Source of the DNA: Pseudarthrobacter sp. NS4
GTDB lineage: Bacteria > Actinomycetota > Actinomycetes > Actinomycetales > Micrococcaceae
DNA: 64,000 nt
Assembly (NCBI RefSeq): GCF_024758005.1
Contig: NZ_CP103288.1
Location: 4,278,001-4,342,000, forward strand
Reading direction: 5' to 3'
How positions within the stretch are numbered: the stretch's first letter is position 1; each line of letters begins with the position of its first letter. The position numbers were made by a program, and so were the translations under genes. Below, piece by piece: positions 58,432 through 64,000 of this stretch. Under the pieces are notes generated by a model that made no database searches, had not been told where the DNA came from, and saw nothing but the letters and a program-made list of their open reading frames with translations.

Positions 58432-60047
58432 GCCCCGCGGACACACGCCTGGTTTTGGACGGCCTGGAGGTGAGCCACAAGGTCCCCGGCGGTGAAATTC
58501 ACGGCAAGCCCCTGCTGTCCGGTGTCTCCCTGTCCGTGGAGCCCGGTGAATTCGTGGCCCTGGTGGGCAGTTCCGGTTCCGGCAAGACGCTTACCGCAAT
58601 GTCCTGCCTGCAGCTGCTGCCGCCCAGCCTGGGCATCACCGGCGGTTCCATCCGGCTCGGAGACCTGGATCTGACCCGCGCCTCCGAGCACCAGCTCAAC
58701 TCGGTGCGCGGCGGCAGGCTGGGGATGCTGTTCCAGCAGCCCAAGCGCATGTTCAACCCGAACCGGACCATCGAACAGCACCTCAAGGAACCGCTCCGTC
58801 TTCATGCCGGCCTTCGCGGTTCCAAGGCGCGCAGCAAGGCACTGGAGCTGCTCGAGGAGGTGGGTTTCGGGGATCCCGGGAAAGGGATCCGGGCCTATCC
58901 GCACCAGCTTTCCGGCGGGATGGCGCAGCGTGCCATGACCGCCCTGGCCCTGGCCGGACAGCCCGGGATGCTGCTGGCGGACGAGCCGACGTCGGCGCTG
59001 GACAAGGTGCTGGAACGGCAGATCCTGCAGCTGCTGGACAGGGAACGCCGGGAACGCGGTTTGGGCATTCTCTACATCACGCACAACATCGCTTCAGTGG
59101 CCGCCTACGCGGACCGGGTGCTTGTCATGAAATCCGGCAGCATCGCGGAGGCGGGTGCGGCCGGTGAGCTCCTTGCCCGGCCCAAGACCGCCTACACCCG
59201 AGAGCTGCTTGCCGCCGCGCGGCTGGCGCCGGAGTCCCGCCGTCGTCCGCCCTCCAGGGAGCGCGACATCCTTGTGCTGGACCGCGTAGGCAAGCACTTC
59301 GGGTCACGGCGGACGCTGGGCCATGCGGCATTGCAGGACGTTTCGCTGACCCTTAAACGTGGGGAGATCCTCGGCGTGTTGGGCCAGTCGGGGTCCGGCA
59401 AGAGCACCCTGGCCAAGGCAATCGTGGGCCTGGAAACGGCCAACACTGGAACCATTACCCGGCAGCTGGACGGCGCAGGCCCCCAACGGCCCACGGCCGT
59501 GCAGCTGGTGTTCCAGGAACCGCACGGTGCTTTTGACCCGCGGATGACACTGCGCACCAGCCTGCAGGCGCCACTGCGGCTGCAGGGAGGAATAACACCC
59601 GCGCAACGTGACGAACGCATAGCGGCCGCCATGAAGGAGGTGGAGCTGGACGCCGGCCTGCTGGACAAATGCCCCGGCCAATGTTCCGGCGGGCAGCTTC
59701 AAAGGGCCACCATCGCCCGCGCCCTCCTCCTGGACCCGCAGGTCCTGATCTGTGACGAGGCCACCTCCGCCCTGGACGCACTCACGCAACGGACCATCCT
59801 GAACCTGCTGCTGCGCCTGCAGCGGGAGCACAATCTGTCCCTGATCGTCATCTCCCATGACATGGACGTGGTCCGGTACATGTGCGACAGGGTCGCCGTC
59901 CTGCTGGAGGGGCGCGTGGTCGAAGTGGCGGAGACCAAGGACTTCTTCGCCGCGCCTCAGCACGCGCACAGCAAGGCGCTGGTCGAAGCCTCGATTCCTT
60001 GCCGCGCCGAGGGGCTGTGGAGTGTCCTGGAGACTGCAAAGCCCTAG
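58428..60047 (+). CDS. ABC transporter ATPase, two fused ATP-binding domains
   Basis: A 539-residue fused ATPase. First domain: Walker A GSSGSGKT (46-53), signature SGGMAQRAM, Walker B LLADEPTSALD. Second: GQSGSGKS near 318, SGGQLQRATIARALL, LICDEATSALD. It lacks the Cys-rich oligopeptide C-terminal motif present in the first system (7.5-9.7 kb), so the two systems differ in class. It closes the operon; a hairpin follows. Confidence 0.92.
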   Translation: MSPADTRLVLDGLEVSHKVPGGEIHGKPLLSGVSLSVEPGEFVALVGSSGSGKTLTAMSCLQLLPPSLGITGGSIRLGDLDLTRASEHQLNSVRGGRLGMLFQQPKRMFNPNRTIEQHLKEPLRLHAGLRGSKARSKALELLEEVGFGDPGKGIRAYPHQLSGGMAQRAMTALALAGQPGMLLADEPTSALDKVLERQILQLLDRERRERGLGILYITHNIASVAAYADRVLVMKSGSIAEAGAAGELLARPKTAYTRELLAAARLAPESRRRPPSRERDILVLDRVGKHFGSRRTLGHAALQDVSLTLKRGEILGVLGQSGSGKSTLAKAIVGLETANTGTITRQLDGAGPQRPTAVQLVFQEPHGAFDPRMTLRTSLQAPLRLQGGITPAQRDERIAAAMKEVELDAGLLDKCPGQCSGGQLQRATIARALLLDPQVLICDEATSALDALTQRTILNLLLRLQREHNLSLIVISHDMDVVRYMCDRVAVLLEGRVVEVAETKDFFAAPQHAHSKALVEASIPCRAEGLWSVLETAKP

Positions 60048-60073
60048 GCGGGCAGCGCGCTCGGGCTGGTACC

Positions 60074-60111
60074 CCGGCAGGCAACAGGCCGCCCGGGCTA
60101 TGGCCTGCCGG
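60074..60111. terminator. Hairpin at the convergent end of the ABC operon and DNA ligase
   Basis: CCGGCAGGC (60074-60082) and GCCTGCCGG (60103-60111) form a perfect 9-bp stem, loop 20 nt, overlapping the ligase's last codons. It may terminate both convergent transcripts. Confidence 0.5.
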
Positions 60112-61174
60112 TCTCCAGCACCGAAGCGAGGTCGAAGTTGACGGGCTCCTCGAGCTGGGCGTAGGTGCATGATTCCGGATCCCGGTCCGGCCGCCAGCGG
60201 TTGAACTGTGCCGTGTGGCGGAACCGGTCGCCTTCCATGTGGTCGTACCGGACCTCCACTACCAGTTCCGGCCGCAGCGGCACGAAGGACAGGTCCTTAC
60301 CCGCGCTCCAGCGGCTGCCCTCGGCGTTGCGCGGTGTCCGTTCACCTTCCTCCTGCTTGGCCCACGCCCACGGGTGTTCCTCAAAATCCGTGACCAGCGG
60401 CTGGAGCTGTTCGTACAGTTCCTTGCGCCGCTTCATGGGAAAGGCGCCGATCACGCCCACGCTCGCCAGGCCGCCGTCGTCCTTGTACAGGCCCAGCAGC
60501 AGCGACCCGATAGTGTCCGGGCCACTCTTGTGGACGCGGTAGCCGGCCACCACGCAGTCGGCGGTGCGCTCGTGCTTGACCTTGAACATCACACGTTTGT
60601 CCGGCTGGTAGGCACCGCCCAGGGGTTTTGCCACGATCCCGTCCAGGCCCGCGCCCTCGAACTGCTTGAACCATTGGCCGGCAATGTCCTTGTCGGTGGT
60701 GGCCGCCGTGAGGTGGACCGGGGCCTTGCTCGCTGCGAGCGCCCTTTCAAGCGCCGCGCGCCGTTCAGCGAAGGGCTTGCCCGTGTAGTCGTCGTCGCCC
60801 AGCGCCAGGAGGTCGAAGGCCACGAATGAGGCCGGTGTCTGCCCGGCCAGGAGCTTCACCCGGCTGGCCGCGGGGTGGATGCGCTGCTGCAGTGCGTCGA
60901 AATCCAGCCGGTCCCCGGACGCCCCCACCAGCACAATCTCGCCGTCAATCACGCACCTAGCCGGGAGGTTCTCCTTGAGCGCCGCCACAAGCTCGGGAAA
61001 GTAGCGGGTCATGGGTTTTTCGTTGCGGCTGCCGATTTCCAGGTCCTCGCCGTCCCGGAAAATGATGGACCGGAAGCCGTCCCACTTGGGCTCGTAGCTG
61101 AGGTCCCCCTCGGGGATTCCGCTGACGGACTTTGCGAGCATGGGCGGCACGGGCGGCATCACGGGAAGTTCCAT
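60098..61174 (-). CDS. ligC: ATP-dependent DNA ligase (LigC-type)
   Basis: A 358-residue ligase. Nucleotidyl motif I is EPKWDGFR with adenylated Lys30; motif III FVAFDLLAL, motif IV DGIVAKPLG, motif V MFKVKHERTADCVVAGYR. The C-terminal OB-fold follows. Size and sequence fit mycobacterial LigC, an accessory ATP ligase used in repair, beside the NAD-dependent LigA (not in the window). No Ku or LigD genes are linked. Confidence 0.9.
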   Translation of the reverse strand: MELPVMPPVPPMLAKSVSGIPEGDLSYEPKWDGFRSIIFRDGEDLEIGSRNEKPMTRYFPELVAALKENLPARCVIDGEIVLVGASGDRLDFDALQQRIHPAASRVKLLAGQTPASFVAFDLLALGDDDYTGKPFAERRAALERALAASKAPVHLTAATTDKDIAGQWFKQFEGAGLDGIVAKPLGGAYQPDKRVMFKVKHERTADCVVAGYRVHKSGPDTIGSLLLGLYKDDGGLASVGVIGAFPMKRRKELYEQLQPLVTDFEEHPWAWAKQEEGERTPRNAEGSRWSAGKDLSFVPLRPELVVEVRYDHMEGDRFRHTAQFNRWRPDRDPESCTYAQLEEPVNFDLASVLETGRP

Positions 61175-61238
61175 GTGCCCATTCTTGCCCGGCAGGCGCC
61201 GGACACGTAACCCCCGTGCCTCCTGCCGCGACGGACGC

Positions 61239-62162
61239 TCAGCGGGCCAGCAGCCAAACGATGAGGACCAGCGCGGGCGCGGCGGCGGCCGTCGAGAGGA
61301 GGCTGGTTTCCCTCGCCACCGCCACCCCGCGGCCGTACTTGCTCGCGAAGAGGAACACGTTCTGGGCCGAGGGCAGCGCCGCCATCAGCACCACGCCCAG
61401 GAGCATTTGCTGGTCCAGGTTGAACAGGAAGCGTCCGACGACGAACGCCAGGGCCGGCATCACCGCGGACTTCAGTGCGGTGGCAGTAATGATTTCGGCA
61501 GTATGCCCGCCGCTTTTCAGCATCCGCGTCCCGTGCAGCGACATGCCGAAAGCCAGCAGCACCACCGGCACGGCTGCGCCGCCCAGGAGTGTCAGCGGTG
61601 CCATTACCGGACCGGGCAGCTCCACATTGAACGCGGCCAGGACCACACCCAGGAGGGATGCGATGATCATGGGGTTCCGGAACGGCTGGGTGAGCATAAG
61701 CCGGGGCGAGAAACGGCCGGCCGCCGAAAGGTCCAGCAGGGTCAGGACCAGCGGCGCCAGCAGGAGCAGCTGGACCAGCAGCACCGGCGCCACGGGGGTT
61801 GCGTCGCCCAGGGCATAGAGCGTGATGGGGATGCCGATGTTGTTTGCGTTGACATACGAACTTGCCATGGCGCCGATGGCTGTTTCCGCAAGCGGGCGGC
61901 GGAACCACAGGCGGCTGACGGTGACGTACAGCAGGGCGGTGGCGGCGGCCGTGATCAGCGCGAGCGGCACGTAGGCGGAAAACACCACCGAGAGGTCCGA
62001 TTCCAGCACCACCGTAAAGAGCAGCACCGGGTTGGTGATGAAGAAGGCAGTCCGGGTCAGCGCCGAAACGGTGGGCTCGCCGCCCAACCCGCACCGCGCG
62101 GCAATGTATCCCACAGCGATGACGACGCCGATCACCGCCAGCCCGACCAGCACGCCGCCCAT
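61239..62162 (-). CDS. AEC-family auxin-efflux-like transporter
   Basis: A 307-residue protein with ten predicted helices. The repeat-type blocks SYVNANNIGIPITLYALGD and VVLLAFGMSLHG are typical of AEC/PIN-like carriers, which move organic acids such as malonate or malate. ATG 62162 is chosen (GGAAGG 10 bases before); the frame upstream is not hydrophobic. Own promoter proposed at 62216-62244. Confidence 0.85.
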   Translation of the reverse strand: MGGVLVGLAVIGVVIAVGYIAARCGLGGEPTVSALTRTAFFITNPVLLFTVVLESDLSVVFSAYVPLALITAAATALLYVTVSRLWFRRPLAETAIGAMASSYVNANNIGIPITLYALGDATPVAPVLLVQLLLLAPLVLTLLDLSAAGRFSPRLMLTQPFRNPMIIASLLGVVLAAFNVELPGPVMAPLTLLGGAAVPVVLLAFGMSLHGTRMLKSGGHTAEIITATALKSAVMPALAFVVGRFLFNLDQQMLLGVVLMAALPSAQNVFLFASKYGRGVAVARETSLLSTAAAAPALVLIVWLLAR

Positions 62163-62215
62163 GTGAGACACTTCCTTCCCGTCCTGCTGCCTCCTGCAAC
62201 ATCGACAGGAATGCA

Positions 62216-62244
62216 GTACTACAAGTTCCAAACTTATCCGACAA
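62216..62244 (-). promoter_or_regulatory. Possible promoter of the AEC gene with overlapping dyad
   Basis: On the minus strand TTGTCG (62239-62244), 17-bp spacer, TAGTAC (62216-62221). An inverted repeat AAGTT-CCA-AACTT lies at 62223-62235 within the spacer. The -35 and -10 match is only moderate. Confidence 0.4.
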
Positions 62245-62315
62245 GTGGACTGCAGACCCACCGCGGCGCCGGTGCCCCCTCGACACGGCACCATCGCGGA
62301 CGGTAGAGGTTAACG

Positions 62316-63332
62316 ATGGTTACTGTCGGCTTCCACGCCTCACATGAACAGATCAGTCCCGGCCAGTTGCTCAAGGACGTCCAGCGCGCGGAGCGTGCAG
62401 GCTTTGATGCCGCCATGTGTTCGGACCACATCGAGCCCTGGTCAGCACGCCAGGGCCATTCGGGCTTCGCCTGGTCCTGGCTGGGGGCTGCCCTGGCCAC
62501 CACTGGCCTGCGGTTCGGCGTGGTGACGGCCCCGGGCCAGCGCTACCACCCCGCCATCATCGCGCACGCCTCCGCGACCCTTTCCAGCATGTTCCCGGGC
62601 CGGTTCTGGTTCGCACCCGGCAGCGGCGAGAACATGAACGAGCACATTACCGGGGACGCCTGGCCGCCCAAGGACATACGGCAGCGCAGACTGGAGGAAT
62701 GCGTGGACGTGATCCGCCGGCTGCACCGGGGCGAGGAGGTCACCCACCGTGGCCTGGTCACCGTGGAGCAGGCCAGGATATGGGACGTCCCCGACTCCCC
62801 GCCCCCGCTGATCGCGCCGGCCATCAGCGTGGACACGGCCCGCAGGGCCGCCGGCTGGGCGGACGGCCTGGTCACAGTCAACCAGCCCGCCGCGAAGCTT
62901 CAGGACGTGCTGGCCGCCTACCGGGACAACGGCGGACAAGGAAAGGCAGTGCTGCAGGTCCACCTGTCCTGGGCTCCCCGCGAAGAGGCCGCTGCAGCAG
63001 TGGCGCTGGACCAGTGGCGGACCAACACCTTCGATCCCCCCATCCCTTGGGACCTGCCTACAGCCGGGCATTTCGACGGCGTGGGCGAGCACGTGCGCGA
63101 GGAGCAGGTCCGCACCACCGTGAACGTTTCCTCAAGCCTCGACCAGCACGCGGAGTGGCTGGCCGGGTATGCCGGGCTGGGCTTCGATGAGCTGTACCTG
63201 CACTACGTGGGACAGGAGCAGGCGCCCTTTATCGACGCATTCGCCGCGGAGGTCCTCCCGCAGCTGCGCACCCCCGCCGTGCCGCAGCTTGCCGGAGCTT
63301 CGGCCGAGTCCGCGTCGGAGACCGCGGTATGA
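62316..63332 (+). CDS. LLM-class flavin-dependent oxidoreductase
   Basis: A 338-residue luciferase-like monooxygenase: VGFHASHEQISPGQLLKDVQRAERAGFDAAMCSDHIEPW at the start, then LRFGVVTAPGQRYHPAIIAHASATLSSMFPGRFWFAPGSGENMNEHI. It resembles the LLM branch TIGR03885-like; FMN or F420 use cannot be read. GTAGAGG lies 6 bases before the ATG. The stop overlaps the start of the GH13 gene (ATGA), so the two are coupled. Confidence 0.83.
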   Translation: MVTVGFHASHEQISPGQLLKDVQRAERAGFDAAMCSDHIEPWSARQGHSGFAWSWLGAALATTGLRFGVVTAPGQRYHPAIIAHASATLSSMFPGRFWFAPGSGENMNEHITGDAWPPKDIRQRRLEECVDVIRRLHRGEEVTHRGLVTVEQARIWDVPDSPPPLIAPAISVDTARRAAGWADGLVTVNQPAAKLQDVLAAYRDNGGQGKAVLQVHLSWAPREEAAAAVALDQWRTNTFDPPIPWDLPTAGHFDGVGEHVREEQVRTTVNVSSSLDQHAEWLAGYAGLGFDELYLHYVGQEQAPFIDAFAAEVLPQLRTPAVPQLAGASAESASETAV

Positions 63333-64000
63333 GGATCGCCGAGACCTCCGACCTGTGGTGGAAGAACGCGGTCATCTACTGCCTGGACGTGGAGACATTC
63401 TTTGACGACGACGGCGACGGCACAGGCGACTTCGCGGGCCTCACGCAGCGCGTGGACTACCTGGCCGCGCTGGGCGTGACGTGTATCTGGCTCATGCCCT
63501 TCTACCCCTCACCGGACCGGGACGACGGCTACGACGTGACGGACTTCTTCACCGTGGACCCGCGGCTGGGCACCCTGGGGGACGTGGTGGAGTTCATTCG
63601 GGCCGCGAAGGACCGTGGCATGCGCGTCATCGCCGACTTCGTGGTCAACCACACTTCGGACCAGCACCCGTGGTTCATCGAGGCACGGAAATCGACGGAC
63701 AACCCCTACCGGGACTTCTACGTCTGGCGGAGCGACACTCCTCCGAACACGTCATCGGAAGTGGTGTTTCCGGGCGAAGAGGACTCCCTGTGGACCAAGG
63801 ACGACGCCACCGGGGAATGGTACCTGCACATGTTCGCCGGGCATCAGCCGGACCTGAACGTCACCAACCCCGCCGTACGGAACGAAATCGCCAAGGCCAT
63901 GGGCCTGTGGCTTGAACTCGGCCTGGATGGCTTCCGGCTGGACGCTGTGCCCTTCTTCCTGGAAACCCGGGGCCAGCCCAAGGACGAGGCCGCCAGGCTG
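63329..64000 (+). CDS. GH13 alpha-amylase-family enzyme (trehalose synthase-like), 5' part
   Basis: 224 residues are visible and the frame runs off the window end. N-terminus DLWWKNAVIYCLDVETFFDDDGDGTGDFAGLTQRVDYLAALGV is trehalose-synthase-like. GH13 region I is DFVVNH and region II GFRLDAVP with nucleophile Asp205. The acid/base Glu and the third Asp lie beyond the window. It probably isomerises maltose and trehalose or acts on a related glucan. Start is ATG 63329 overlapping the LLM stop. Confidence 0.85.
   Translation, partial: MRIAETSDLWWKNAVIYCLDVETFFDDDGDGTGDFAGLTQRVDYLAALGVTCIWLMPFYPSPDRDDGYDVTDFFTVDPRLGTLGDVVEFIRAAKDRGMRVIADFVVNHTSDQHPWFIEARKSTDNPYRDFYVWRSDTPPNTSSEVVFPGEEDSLWTKDDATGEWYLHMFAGHQPDLNVTNPAVRNEIAKAMGLWLELGLDGFRLDAVPFFLETRGQPKDEAARL

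Overview
The window is GC-rich, almost wholly coding DNA from a soil actinobacterium. Gene content (complete protocatechuate pathway, PucR/IclR/GntR regulators, GTG and TTG starts, lipoprotein-anchored ABC systems, LigC-type DNA ligase, PntAA/PntAB/PntB, trehalose-type GH13) fits Arthrobacter, Pseudarthrobacter or Paenarthrobacter. The genus is inferred from gene content and style; no marker gene lies in the window. I see no tRNA, rRNA, CRISPR array, insertion sequence or prophage.

Layout. 1-5.6 kb: end of PTS enzyme I, an alpha/beta hydrolase, an orphan antitoxin-like HTH protein, a PucR regulator divergent from alanine dehydrogenase, and a Gfo/Idh/MocA oxidoreductase. 5.7-11.7 kb: a Dpp/Opp-type peptide transporter operon on the minus strand, ending in a cluster of inverted repeats. 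12-16.7 kb: TetR with a divergent FMN reductase, GerMN lipoprotein, MocR-like aminotransferase, universal stress protein, small membrane protein. 16.7-22.4 kb: PAP2-like protein, a branched-chain-type 2-oxoacid dehydrogenase operon (E1alpha, E1beta, E2) and a HisC/Pat aminotransferase. 22.5-29.6 kb: holin-like protein, WXG100-like/lipase gene pair, purB, phosphatase, Ser/Thr kinase with a small Cys-containing partner, MarR, GNAT. 29.8-33.8 kb: an Fbp-type ABC transporter.

33.8-37 kb: pobA with an upstream IclR gene, and a FUSC membrane protein. 37.2-42.6 kb: a five-gene operon (MFS transporter, GntR regulator, hydantoin-racemase homologue lacking both catalytic cysteines, dihydropyrimidinase/hydantoinase, arylmalonate-decarboxylase-like protein) behind a clear promoter and palindromic operator. 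42.6-46.5 kb: lipid kinase and proton-translocating transhydrogenase. 46.7-54.6 kb: the nine-gene operon pcaHGBDCFIJR. 55-60 kb: a second Dpp/Nik-type transporter, divergent from pcaH. 60-64 kb: DNA ligase, AEC transporter, and an LLM oxidoreductase translationally coupled to a GH13 enzyme that runs off the end.

How they work together. PobA converts 4-hydroxybenzoate to protocatechuate, which PcaHGBDCFIJ takes to succinyl-CoA and acetyl-CoA. The HisC/Pat aminotransferase plus the dehydrogenase operon suggest amino-acid to acyl-CoA catabolism. The best candidate for an undescribed system is the 37.2-42.6 kb operon: it looks like a catabolic module for a cyclic ureide or imide, but its racemase-fold proteins do not carry the expected residues, so its substrate is open.
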